Source: JAJYUU01 sp963822955 (GTDB lineage: Bacteria; Actinomycetota; Actinomycetes; Streptosporangiales; Streptosporangiaceae). From it: a DNA stretch of 64,000 nucleotides. The stretch is from positions 372,001 to 436,000 of the forward strand of contig CAWGJS010000008.1 of assembly GCA_963822955.1 (NCBI GenBank), read 5' to 3'. Made by a program: the position numbers and the translations under genes. Of this stretch, positions 53,592-62,056 are shown piece by piece. The notes under the pieces are model-generated. The model saw nothing but the letters and a program-made list of their open reading frames with translations. It was not told the origin of the DNA and did not search any database. Each line of letters starts with the position of its first letter. Position 1 is the first letter of the stretch.

Positions 53592-54985
53592 CGGCGAAAC
53601 ACCGCCAGCTGCGTCGGGTAGCCCAGAGCCGGATCTTCCGGCCCGACGCCGGAGACGGAGGCCTGGTAACCATGCCGGGCCGCCACCGCCGTCGTCCATG
53701 CACCGAATTGCGCTCTGGTCCACTCGAATCGGTGATCGGCATGCCGGAAGGCACCGGCTGGCAGGCCTTCGAACAAGGCGTTGTACTCCGCGTTCGGCGT
53801 GGTGAGGACCACTACCGCAGGCCGGGCGTCTCCGAAAAGTGACAGCTCGAAGGCACTGAGCCGGGGCGGATCAAGGTGCTCGATGACCTCGACAACCGCT
53901 GCCGCGTCGAAGCCTCGCAGCCGGTGATCGGTGTAGGTGAGCGAGCCATGCAAGAGCTCGACCCGGCTCCGCGCCCGAGGTGATAGCTCGTCCAGGTGCA
54001 GCCGTCTGGCCGCGGCCTGAAGGGCGCGGTGCGACACGTCCATGCCCGTTACCTGCCGGACCTGGCCGAGCTTGAGCAATGCGCGGATCAACTTCCCGGA
54101 CCCGCAGCCGAGATCCAGCACCCTGACGGCACCGGCATCGGCGATGGCCGAGACCACGGCGGCGATCCGCTGATCATGCAAGCCGACCTTGCGCTCGGCA
54201 GCTAGCTCCGCCGCGTCGCTCGCCGCGTCGTCAGTCTCCGGGTCAGCTGCCTCATCGGCCATCAGCCGACGAAGCGCGTCGCTGGTCAGGTGCCGGTCAT
54301 GCCGGAGATAGCGCCGCGTGATCAACTCACGGTCCGGATGCGAGCCGAGCCACTGCCCGCCCCGCCGGATCAGCTTGTCGACCTCATCGGCACCAACCCA
54401 GTAGTGCTTCTCGTCATCGAGCACCGGCAGGAGAACGACCAGGTGCTCAAGGACCGCCTGCAACCTCATCGTGCCGTTCAGCCTGACCGCGAGGTACTGG
54501 CTGTCGCCCCAGTCGGGGAAGTGCGGGTCCAGGGCGATCGGCTCAGCGGCGACCTGATAGCCGAGCGGCTCGAACAGCCGGCGAAGCAGTGGCTCTCCGC
54601 CGCGGCAGGGCACCGCCGGAAGGCCGACCTCAAGCGGCAGCGGCAGCGCTGCCAGCTCTGGCCGTTCCTTGCTCCGGCCGGACAAGGCAGTGGCGAACAG
54701 CCGGCCAAGCGCCACGGACATGAAAGAGGAAGCCACGTACGGACGGTCGTTGACGTACCCGGCAAGGCTGGCCTGCGCGACCGAGGACCGGCCGCGCCGG
54801 ACGAGGCCTACCGGGTCGATCTCCAGGATGACAGCCGCCTCGCACCTGTCGGTGTCCGCGACCGGGTACACCACATGAGCTGTACCGAAGCTCAGCTCGG
54901 CGGTGTGATGGCCGGCCGGGTTCTTGTGCAGCAGGTAACCGAGGTCGGTTGCGGGCACGTGGGACGTGGCGATCGTGAGGAGCAA
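53588..54985 (-). CDS. hen1: Hen1 3'-terminal RNA ribose 2'-O-methyltransferase
   Basis: The product is 465 aa from TTG 54985; the MLLTIATSHVPATDLGYLLH start matches the family and a GGGTGA site precedes it. The N-terminal 230 residues are the Hen1 ligase-activating domain. The methyltransferase domain has VRVLDLGCGSGKLIRALLKL near residue 290 and the metal site EVIEHLDPPR plus FRHADHRFEWT. It 2'-O-methylates the cleaved RNA end before Pnkp seals it, so the repaired site resists re-cleavage. The Pnkp gene overlaps its stop (GTGA). Confidence 0.93.
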   Translation of the reverse strand: MLLTIATSHVPATDLGYLLHKNPAGHHTAELSFGTAHVVYPVADTDRCEAAVILEIDPVGLVRRGRSSVAQASLAGYVNDRPYVASSFMSVALGRLFATALSGRSKERPELAALPLPLEVGLPAVPCRGGEPLLRRLFEPLGYQVAAEPIALDPHFPDWGDSQYLAVRLNGTMRLQAVLEHLVVLLPVLDDEKHYWVGADEVDKLIRRGGQWLGSHPDRELITRRYLRHDRHLTSDALRRLMADEAADPETDDAASDAAELAAERKVGLHDQRIAAVVSAIADAGAVRVLDLGCGSGKLIRALLKLGQVRQVTGMDVSHRALQAAARRLHLDELSPRARSRVELLHGSLTYTDHRLRGFDAAAVVEVIEHLDPPRLSAFELSLFGDARPAVVVLTTPNAEYNALFEGLPAGAFRHADHRFEWTRAQFGAWTTAVAARHGYQASVSGVGPEDPALGYPTQLAVFRR

Positions 54986-55092
54986 CGCGTCACCCCGGTC
55001 CGCATGCCATCCGCCGCCCCGGCAGGCAGCAGTTCGGCCGACAGGCTAGCCGGCCACCGCGCGGTGAGCTCGAGATTAATGCCCCGCTTCGG

Positions 55093-56148
55093 TCAGGGCG
55101 CTGCCGTCATGATCACCGTGGCCGCCGCCATCGCCGCCGTGCGGACGGCCGTTGCCGCCGCCGTCTCGGTCGGATTGCCCTTGGACAGCACGGCAATGAG
55201 GAGCACATGGCCGTGACGCTGGATCACGCCGATGCTGTCGGCGAGCCAGAGCCGCGGGCCTGGCCGCACGCCGTCGCTCACTGCGTAGGCGGTCGGCGGA
55301 CTGGCTGCGGCTGCCACGCCCCACCTCGCGGCCGCGAACCCGTCCGCGAGAAGCCCCAGTGCGTAGTCGCGAGCGGCGGAATGCAGCGCGGAGTGCGCAG
55401 CGGTCAGGTCCATCAGGAGCCGCAGCTGATCGGCGACCGTCGTCCTGGTTAGCTCTCGCGAGCCGACCCGTCCGGCCACGGTGTGCCGTAGCATCAGCGC
55501 CTTGTTCGCAGCTGCCATGCCCCGCATGCCACCGACCGCCTGCCAGAGCCGGGCGGCTGCAGTGTCACTGCCGTCCTGAATCATCTCGGCGGCCAGGCCC
55601 GCGTCCGTGGCTGTGACCGGCTTCCGTGCTTGCTGATCCAGGTAGAGCAGCGCAGCGAGAATGTCGGTCTTCACGATGCTGGCTGCGACATAGTGCGTGC
55701 TCGCGTGGTACGCCGCCATTGCCCCGGTGGTCATGTCGATGACCCCGACCGATAGCCGGCCTGGGTGGCGGGGGATTGCGGCGCGCAGCGACGCGGCCAG
55801 CCGCGCGCTCAGTGTCGCCGAGGCGGAGCGGATCTCCACGGTGCTGCCGGACCCGCCCGGGTCCGTCTGGTCATCCGCGCCGGACTGCCCGATTGCTCCG
55901 ACCGGTAGCGCCTGAGAGCCGGACGGAGTGGTATGTCCGACTAACGGGCTGGCACCCGATTTGGCGGCGAGCACCGTTAGCCCCACGACGAACGCCGCCA
56001 TGAACGAGAACACAAGCACGAACGCCAGCCGTTCCGATGTGCGCAGCCCCCCGGCGTGCGCAGGCGCCCGCTTCACCGCAATCTCCGGAGCACAGCTTCC
56101 CCCGCTTGCCCGCCTGACCCGCCGCAGGTGCCCCTCGCGCACTGCCAC
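55093..56148 (-). CDS. Serine hydrolase (class A beta-lactamase-like), membrane-anchored
   Basis: The product is 351 aa from GTG 56148 (GTG 56142 possible). A basic N-terminus and one membrane helix (residues 42-62) are followed by a Ser/Gly linker and a domain with SxxK as SIVK near residue 158 and GSDTAAARLW near 195. The class A KTG motif is not obvious, so it may be a divergent transpeptidase or peptidase rather than a drug-hydrolysing enzyme. It sits alone downstream of the AT-rich spacer. Confidence 0.78.
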   Translation of the reverse strand: MAVREGHLRRVRRASGGSCAPEIAVKRAPAHAGGLRTSERLAFVLVFSFMAAFVVGLTVLAAKSGASPLVGHTTPSGSQALPVGAIGQSGADDQTDPGGSGSTVEIRSASATLSARLAASLRAAIPRHPGRLSVGVIDMTTGAMAAYHASTHYVAASIVKTDILAALLYLDQQARKPVTATDAGLAAEMIQDGSDTAAARLWQAVGGMRGMAAANKALMLRHTVAGRVGSRELTRTTVADQLRLLMDLTAAHSALHSAARDYALGLLADGFAAARWGVAAAASPPTAYAVSDGVRPGPRLWLADSIGVIQRHGHVLLIAVLSKGNPTETAAATAVRTAAMAAATVIMTAAP

Positions 56149-56354
56149 GTTTGCCGCTATTAGCTGGCTTTAGCAATAAGCGCACCGACAGAGGTTAATC
56201 GCTTAATTTCCCCAGTATTTCAATGCTATTGACGGCCCCACGATATCAGACCACGGAAATTAATCACCAGCGGCTCACGTCACCGGAAAATTAAACGTGC
56301 TATCGAATCATTGCAGGCGCGCTGACAATGATTGTGCGCTAATTAGCGCTTTAG
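56149..56354. other. AT-rich intergenic spacer with inverted repeats
   Basis: This spacer of about 206 bp is clearly AT-richer than its surroundings. It holds AATCATTG/CAATGATT (56306-56313 and 56326-56333, 12-bp loop) and the 14-bp palindrome GCGCTAATTAGCGC at 56336-56349, just past the stop of the COG4705-like gene. GGAAATTAAT and GGAAAATTAA occur as similar words. It contains the promoter of the serine hydrolase and the transcription end of the gene to its right. Confidence 0.6.
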
Positions 56355-57191
56355 TTAGACCGCCCGGTGCCGCGCCCTGACCGGGGGCAGCGGCGCCGCT
56401 GTGTCCCCGGAGCCGGGGCGGGCCATATCAACGTGCGTGATCGCCATGTAAGCGACGGCTAGGAGGATGGGCACGGTCAGCAGCATCGCCACAGTGCCGC
56501 GGCCCCAGTCGAGCCCGCCGTACCGGTGCTGGATGCCAAGCCAGTCAGCCACCGATGCGCCAAGGGGGCGCGTCACGGTGTAGGCGAACCAGAAGGCGAG
56601 GACCGATCCCATGCCCAGCTTCCAGTGCGCGACCGCCGGGATCGCGATCACGACGAGGAACAGCACGGCCGAGGAGAAGAAGCCGATCTTGAGCGTGTAC
56701 GCGGTCAGGTCGCCGAGCGCCGTGCCGAGCGCGAACGTGGCCATGACGGTCGCCCAGTAGAAGGCCTCGCGCCGGACCGTCGTGATGCTGTGAATCGACA
56801 GCGTCCCCTCGGTCAGGTACCAGGTCACGAAGATTGCGGCCAGGATTGCCGCGTACAGGGCCGTCGTCACCGTATACGGCAGGCCGACGACGATATGCAG
56901 GCCGTCGGCAGCCATCGTTCCGGTCACGCTCACCGCAGCCACGGCGAGCCAGTAGATCCAGGTGTTGTACCGGCGGGTGCGGAACTGCAGCGCGAGCGCG
57001 CCGATCAGCAGGATCGCGCCGAACGCGCCGGTGATGAGGGTGCCGTACCGGAAGTACACAAAGTCAGCCAGGGCCTCGCCCATGCCGGTGGAGGCCACCT
57101 TGGCGATCCAGAACCAGACGGTGATCTCAGGCACCTTGGTCGCGATCACCCATGCCTGGCGACGGTTCACGGCCATGTCAGCACTTCTCAT
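56355..57191 (-). CDS. COG4705-like multipass membrane protein
   Basis: The product is 278 aa from ATG 57191 (ATG 57176 possible; the frame is open far upstream without a supported start). Eight hydrophobic segments and the duplicated pattern of WFWIAKVASTGMGEALADF and FYWATVMATFALGTALGDLT match the predicted membrane-protein family COG4705 (DUF347 repeats). The LTAYTLKIGFFSSAVLF segment is also typical. Some relatives are linked to manganese or other metal transport, but this is not settled. It diverges from the RecF-like ATPase gene. Confidence 0.75.
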   Translation of the reverse strand: MRSADMAVNRRQAWVIATKVPEITVWFWIAKVASTGMGEALADFVYFRYGTLITGAFGAILLIGALALQFRTRRYNTWIYWLAVAAVSVTGTMAADGLHIVVGLPYTVTTALYAAILAAIFVTWYLTEGTLSIHSITTVRREAFYWATVMATFALGTALGDLTAYTLKIGFFSSAVLFLVVIAIPAVAHWKLGMGSVLAFWFAYTVTRPLGASVADWLGIQHRYGGLDWGRGTVAMLLTVPILLAVAYMAITHVDMARPGSGDTAAPLPPVRARHRAV

Positions 57192-57353
57192 GGCCCACAG
57201 GATCGCATACGACCCGCACTGCTCCTGACCGCCTTTACGAGAACTTTTCAGGACGGGAACGAGGCTTTCTCCAGTCTCGGCCTCATCCAGGGCCGCGGTG
57301 GGCACGCGCGTATGCCTCTGCCGCTGCGAGCCCAGGTGAGTAGTGTCAGGCGC

Positions 57354-58535
57354 GTGCTGCGGACGCTCGCCATCGAGAACTACCGCTCCCTGCGTCATCT
57401 GGTGCTCCCGCTCACCAGCCTGAACGTGGTGACGGGGGCGAACGGGACCGGCAAGTCCAGTCTCTACCGCGCGCTGCGGCTGCTGGCTGACGGTGCGCGT
57501 AACGGGATGGTGGCCGCGCTGGCGCGCGAGGGCGGGTTGCCGTCGACTCTGTGGGCCGGGCCTGCGCAGATCGGCCGGGGAGTCCGTGAAGGCCGGTACC
57601 CGGTGCAGGGGACCGTTCGGGGCGGAAAGCCAGTCGCCTTGCGGCTCGGCTTCGGCGCGGATGACTTCGGCTACGCCATTGACCTCGGCCTGCCGCAACA
57701 CACGACGACGGCGTTCGTCCTGGACCCGGTGATCAAGCGGGAGAGCGTCTGGTCGGGGCCGGTGCTGCGGCCATCCTCGGTGCTCTGCGACCGGACCGGC
57801 GGCCTCGTGCGGATCAGGGGGGACGCTGGAGGCTGGTCAGATCCGTATCCCATTCGCGAGTACGACAGCATGCTGAGCGAGTTCGCCGACCCGCAGCGCG
57901 CTCCAGAGCTTCTCAGCCTCCGCGACCGAATCCGGTCCTGGCGCTTCTACGATCAGTTCCGGACCGATGCGATGGCCCCGGCCCGTGGCAGTCATGTGGG
58001 TACCCGCACGCCTGTGCTGAGCCCTGACGGAGCTGATGTCGCCGCAGCACTCCAGACCATCGCTGAGAACGGGGACGACACTGGCCTGGCGGCCGCGATC
58101 TCCGCAGCATTTCCCGGCAGCCGACTCGCCGTCGCGCGAGCCGACGACGGCCGTCTGTCCGTTGAGCTGCACCAACTCGGCCTGCTACGCCCGCTCGGCC
58201 CAGCTGAGGTGTCAGACGGCACACTCCGTTACCTGCTGTGGACCGCGGCCCTGTTGAGCCCGAGACCGGCCGGCCTGCTGGTGCTCAATGAGCCGGAGAC
58301 CAGCCTTCACCCGGATCTGCTGCCGCCGCTAGGTGGGCTGATCAGCGCGGCGGCAGCCCGGACGCAGGTGATCGTGGTCACCCACTCGGCATCGCTGATC
58401 GACGCACTCGGCCGCGCCGCGCCTCAGGCGGGGACGGAACTGACCGCAATCGAGCTGGCCAAGCAATTCGGCGCGACCATGGTCGTCGGCCGCGAGCCGC
58501 TTGACCAGCCGCCCTGGCGCTGGCCCGAGCGGTGA
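57354..58535 (+). CDS. RecF/SMC-like AAA ATPase (predicted ATPase)
   Basis: The product is 393 aa. GTG 57354 is chosen because it starts LRTLAIENYRSLRHL, the usual N-terminus; ATG 57312 and GTG 57336 are alternatives. Walker A is GANGTGKSS at residues 28-36, a signature-like VSDGTLRYLLWTAAL lies near 285 and Walker B is LLVLNEPETSLHPDLL near 305. It belongs to the single-chain RecF/AbiEii-like ATPases seen alone in many actinobacteria, some linked to DNA repair or defence. Its stop overlaps the glycosyltransferase start (GTGA). Confidence 0.82.
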   Translation: MLRTLAIENYRSLRHLVLPLTSLNVVTGANGTGKSSLYRALRLLADGARNGMVAALAREGGLPSTLWAGPAQIGRGVREGRYPVQGTVRGGKPVALRLGFGADDFGYAIDLGLPQHTTTAFVLDPVIKRESVWSGPVLRPSSVLCDRTGGLVRIRGDAGGWSDPYPIREYDSMLSEFADPQRAPELLSLRDRIRSWRFYDQFRTDAMAPARGSHVGTRTPVLSPDGADVAAALQTIAENGDDTGLAAAISAAFPGSRLAVARADDGRLSVELHQLGLLRPLGPAEVSDGTLRYLLWTAALLSPRPAGLLVLNEPETSLHPDLLPPLGGLISAAAARTQVIVVTHSASLIDALGRAAPQAGTELTAIELAKQFGATMVVGREPLDQPPWRWPER

Positions 58536-60103
58536 GCTACCCGGCTACCCTTAGCTCCGTGTCTTCGCCTGCCGAGGCCGGCCTCCGGCCACCGCGATCA
58601 GTGGCCGCTGCGGTCGGCCGGGTCGGGCAGGCTGACAGCATCTGGTGGCTGGCCATCGTGGCCGCTGGCTTCACTGTCGCCCAGCTGGCTCTTGTGGCAC
58701 CCAAGCTCGGCCTGAGCTGGGACGAGACCGTCTACATCAGCCAGGTAAGCGCCCATGCGCCTGCCTCCTTCTTCGATCCGGCACGAGCGCGCGGTATCCC
58801 GCTGCTGGTGGCGCCGCTCACCATGCTCACATCCTCGGTGCTGGCGCTGCGCATCTACTTGTCGGTGGCCTCCGGACTCGGCCTGTTCCTGGCCTTGCTG
58901 ACCTGGCGGCGCCTGCGGCCAGCGTGGCAGCTTGCCCTGGCCGGCGTGCTCTTCGGCGGGCTCTGGACGACGCTGTATTACGGTCCGCAGGCCATGCCCG
59001 ACCTGTGGGTAGCGTTGAGCTCGCTGGCCACGGTCGGATTCTTCCTGCGGGCTGCGCGCGCCGATACGCCCGCGAGCGACGCAGCCGGGGTCCAGCCGGC
59101 GCCAGCCAACGTAACCACGCCTCGGCGTAACTGGGGAGCGCTGGCCGGACTGACGGTTAGCGGGGCGATCGCGGCACTGGTCCGGCCGGGCGACGCACTG
59201 TACCTGGCCGCCGTCCTCGGTATCGCCGTGCTGGCGGTCAGGCGGTGGCGGCGCTGGGACCTGCTGGCCGCCGTCGTCATCGGGTTCGCGGCCGGAGCCG
59301 TCGAATGGATCGTCGAGGCCTACGTGAGCTTCGGGGGGCCGCTGAACCGGCTGCATGAAGCCGGCGCCGAGCAGGGCGGCTTCGGATTCCATCTCGCGTT
59401 CTGGGATGAGCTACGGGCAGTCAACGGCCCGACGCTATGCCGGCCCTGCACGGTGGGCTTGCGCTATCCGGTGCTCAGCCTGTGGTGGCTCGCGCTGCCC
59501 GTTCTGGTGGTCCTCGGTGTCATTGCCGCGCGTCGCGCTGGGCGGGTCGGGTCCTCGGCGCTGGCCGCCGCATGCGCACTCGGCCTGGCATTCCAGTACC
59601 TGTTCCTCATCAACTACGCGGCGCCCCGCTTCCTGCTTCCCGCCTATGCCCTGGCGGTGATTCCGGTGGCCGACGCCATCGGCTGGCTGGTCACCAGCGT
59701 CCGGCGCGATCTGAGACCGCCTGTGATCACGCTGGTAGGCGTTGTCATCCTCGTCCAGCTGCTGATTCAGGCGGCCGTTCTCCAGCACCAGGTCGTGGAG
59801 AAAGTCAGCTTCCTGGGTGATTACACCCGCATCGCCGCCGATCTGCGTGCGCTGGGCGTCCGGCCGCCGTGTCTGATCAAGGGCGACCAGGACATCCCGA
59901 TTGCGTTCTACGCCGGATGCGCGTCTGCGCCGGGAGTGACCGCGCTAGGAAAGGCCGTCGGCGCCGGCGAGCCAGTCGCGGTCCTGGTAGCGACCGGCCA
60001 GCCGCCGCCTGCTTACGCCAGGAACTGGACGCAGCACGAACTGCCCGGCATTCAGTCGCAGTTGCTGGAGATGAGCGTCTACCTGCCCCCAAGCCGGAGC
60101 TAA
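58532..60103 (+). CDS. Multipass membrane glycosyltransferase-like protein (GT39/ArnT type)
   Basis: The product is 523 aa from GTG 58532. About eleven membrane helices and an N-terminal LGLSWDETVYISQVSAHAP loop with the acidic DE pair near residue 63 resemble GT-C enzymes such as ArnT or protein mannosyltransferases that use polyprenyl-phosphate sugars. The C-terminal 100 residues form an external domain. It is translationally coupled to the ATPase gene upstream, an unusual pairing. The acceptor is unknown. Confidence 0.78.
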   Translation: MSYPATLSSVSSPAEAGLRPPRSVAAAVGRVGQADSIWWLAIVAAGFTVAQLALVAPKLGLSWDETVYISQVSAHAPASFFDPARARGIPLLVAPLTMLTSSVLALRIYLSVASGLGLFLALLTWRRLRPAWQLALAGVLFGGLWTTLYYGPQAMPDLWVALSSLATVGFFLRAARADTPASDAAGVQPAPANVTTPRRNWGALAGLTVSGAIAALVRPGDALYLAAVLGIAVLAVRRWRRWDLLAAVVIGFAAGAVEWIVEAYVSFGGPLNRLHEAGAEQGGFGFHLAFWDELRAVNGPTLCRPCTVGLRYPVLSLWWLALPVLVVLGVIAARRAGRVGSSALAAACALGLAFQYLFLINYAAPRFLLPAYALAVIPVADAIGWLVTSVRRDLRPPVITLVGVVILVQLLIQAAVLQHQVVEKVSFLGDYTRIAADLRALGVRPPCLIKGDQDIPIAFYAGCASAPGVTALGKAVGAGEPVAVLVATGQPPPAYARNWTQHELPGIQSQLLEMSVYLPPSRS

Positions 60104-60108
60104 CGGCG

Positions 60109-61071
60109 CTACCGGTAGCCGCAGGCCCAGGCGTCAGCGACCATCTCGCGCAGGCCCCGCTCCGGCCGCCAGCCGAGCTCGCGGCTGATGCGCTCTGATG
60201 AGGCGATCAGGGCGGCCGGATCTCCCGCCCGGCGCGCCGTCACCTTCGCCGGGATCGCGAGGCACGTTACCTCGCGGCATGCCGAGAGAACCTCGAGGTT
60301 GGAGTAGCCCGTCCCGCAGCCCAGGTTGAAGATCCGGTGCTCAGCGGGACGACAGCCCGCCAGAGCCAGCAGGTGCGCGGCCGCCAGGTCAGTGACGTGG
60401 ATGTAATCCCTGATGCAAGTTCCGTCAGGGGTGGGGTAGTCGTCTCCGAAGATGCTGACCGGCCCCGAGTGATCGCGGGCGATCCTCAGCACGTTCGGGA
60501 TCAGGTGCGTTTCAACCGTGTGCCGCTCGCCGAGCCAGGCGCCGGCCTGATCACGAAACGCCCCGGCCACGTTGAAGTAGCGCAGGCTGACGGCACCGAA
60601 CCCGTGCATGCGGGCGTATTCGGCGAGCGCCGTGTCGACAGCGAGCTTGGACGCGCCGTACGGGCTGGTCGGCCTCGGAGGTGCGCTCTCCTCGACGGGC
60701 ATGCTCTCCGGCTCGCCATAGGTAGCCGCCGTCGAGGAGAACACGATCGTCCTGACCCCGGTCACCCGCATCGCTTCGAGCAGCGCGAGGGAGCCGCCAA
60801 GGTTGTGGCTCCAGTACATGCCCGGCTGAACGACGGACTCGCCGACCAGGGACTTGGCGGCGAAGTGCAGCACCGCATCGATGCCGCCAGCCAGCACCGA
60901 AGGGGCTTCGCCGCGCAGGTCGCCCCGAACGAACCGGGCGCCGGACGGCACCGCGTCGGCGTGCCCGGTCGACAGGTCGTCCAGCACGGTCACGTCGTGG
61001 CCAGCGGCGATGAGCTGCGCCGCGACGACGCTGCCGATGTACCCCGCGCCGCCGGTGACGAGCAGCCTCAT
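60109..61071 (-). CDS. galE: UDP-glucose 4-epimerase
   Basis: The product is 320 aa. A short-chain dehydrogenase fold has GGAGYIGSVVAAQLIAAGHD at residues 7-26 and YGASKLAVDTALAEY with the catalytic Tyr-x3-Lys near 138. FSSTAATYGEP and a GTCIRDYIHVTDLA segment are typical of GalE. It interconverts UDP-glucose and UDP-galactose. It converges with the glycosyltransferase gene across 5 nt. Confidence 0.92.
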   Translation of the reverse strand: MRLLVTGGAGYIGSVVAAQLIAAGHDVTVLDDLSTGHADAVPSGARFVRGDLRGEAPSVLAGGIDAVLHFAAKSLVGESVVQPGMYWSHNLGGSLALLEAMRVTGVRTIVFSSTAATYGEPESMPVEESAPPRPTSPYGASKLAVDTALAEYARMHGFGAVSLRYFNVAGAFRDQAGAWLGERHTVETHLIPNVLRIARDHSGPVSIFGDDYPTPDGTCIRDYIHVTDLAAAHLLALAGCRPAEHRIFNLGCGTGYSNLEVLSACREVTCLAIPAKVTARRAGDPAALIASSERISRELGWRPERGLREMVADAWACGYR

Positions 61072-61179
61072 GAGTTCTCTCCCTCGGTTACCCCGGAGAG
61101 GATACTGGCGCCTCGCCGCGACCGCGGCTCTAGCATGGTCGATAACGGTCTCGACCGTGGATAAGCAGGAGGATGCCCA

Positions 61180-61428
61180 GTGTCACGTGACGACGAGGAA
61201 CCGAACAAAGTCCTAGGAATGGTTCGCGCCGACATAGGTCCGCGTGCCGGAGAAGACGAAGAACCGCAGCACGTCCTCGGCGTCCCGGTGGGCTGGTATG
61301 GCCCCGTCGAGGGGCTCCGGCTCCGGTCACTCATCCATCCCATCAGGGCGTACAAGCGCCGGACGTTGAGACGTCGCCTCGGTCCGTATGCACCAGACGA
61401 CGAAGACGACCCAAAGTCGAGTGGCTAG
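61180..61428 (+). CDS. Small hydrophilic hypothetical protein
   Basis: The product is 82 aa from GTG 61180, which has AGGAGG 7 nt upstream. The N-terminal half is acidic and repeats the word VLG (NKVLGMVRADIGPRAGEDEE, then HVLGVPVGWYGP). The C-terminus is basic, then acidic (RTLRRRLGPYAPDDEDD). No family is recognised. It overlaps or abuts the isochorismatase-fold gene. Confidence 0.6.
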   Translation: MSRDDEEPNKVLGMVRADIGPRAGEDEEPQHVLGVPVGWYGPVEGLRLRSLIHPIRAYKRRTLRRRLGPYAPDDEDDPKSSG

Positions 61429-61447
61429 TCCCATTCCGAAGCAACCC

Positions 61448-62056
61448 GTGACTGCCGCCACTCCCGCCATCGATCCTGGCCGCACGGCCTTGCTCGTCAT
61501 GGACTACCAGGCCGGGATCCTGGACCGCCTCCCGGGCGCTGCCGAGCTGCTCGCCCGCGCCGCGGACGTCATCGCCCTGATCCGCGGCTACGGCGGGCAG
61601 ATCGGCTATGTCCGTATTGCGTTTGAGGACGCGGACTACGACGCCATTCCGCCGACCGGCATGATGGGCGCGCGCGTCGCGTCGCTGGGTCGAGCACTCC
61701 ACGCTGACTCACCCGCGACTGCGATCCCGGATCAGGTGGCTCCGCAAGCCGGCGACATCCTGGTGCGCAAGATCCGGGTCGGCGCTTTCTCCACCACCGA
61801 CCTTGACCAGCAGCTGCGCGACCGCGGCATTGACACGCTCATCCTCGCCGGGCTGAGCACCAGCGGCGTCATCCTGTCAACCGTCCGCGACGCCCATGAT
61901 CGCGACTACCGTGTGTTCGTCCTGGCCGACCTGACTGCCGACCCCGATCAGGAGATACACGACTTCCTGACCAGCAGGATCTTCCCCAGGCAGGCCAGCG
62001 TGATCACGGCCGCTGAGCTGCCCGGCCTGATGACCCGGCCCGATTCCGGACGCTAG
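61448..62056 (+). CDS. Isochorismatase-fold protein without catalytic cysteine
   Basis: The product is 202 aa from GTG 61448 (ATG 61388 and GTG 61421 are alternatives that overlap the previous gene). The fold is clear: ALLVMDYQAGIL with the conserved Asp, VRKIRVGAFSTTDLDQQLRD with the Lys, and LAGLSTSGVILSTVRDAHDR. At the position of the nucleophilic Cys the chain has Val or Ile (TSGVILST), as in one subfamily of unknown activity. Hydrolysis by the usual mechanism is unlikely. Confidence 0.83.
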   Translation: MTAATPAIDPGRTALLVMDYQAGILDRLPGAAELLARAADVIALIRGYGGQIGYVRIAFEDADYDAIPPTGMMGARVASLGRALHADSPATAIPDQVAPQAGDILVRKIRVGAFSTTDLDQQLRDRGIDTLILAGLSTSGVILSTVRDAHDRDYRVFVLADLTADPDQEIHDFLTSRIFPRQASVITAAELPGLMTRPDSGR

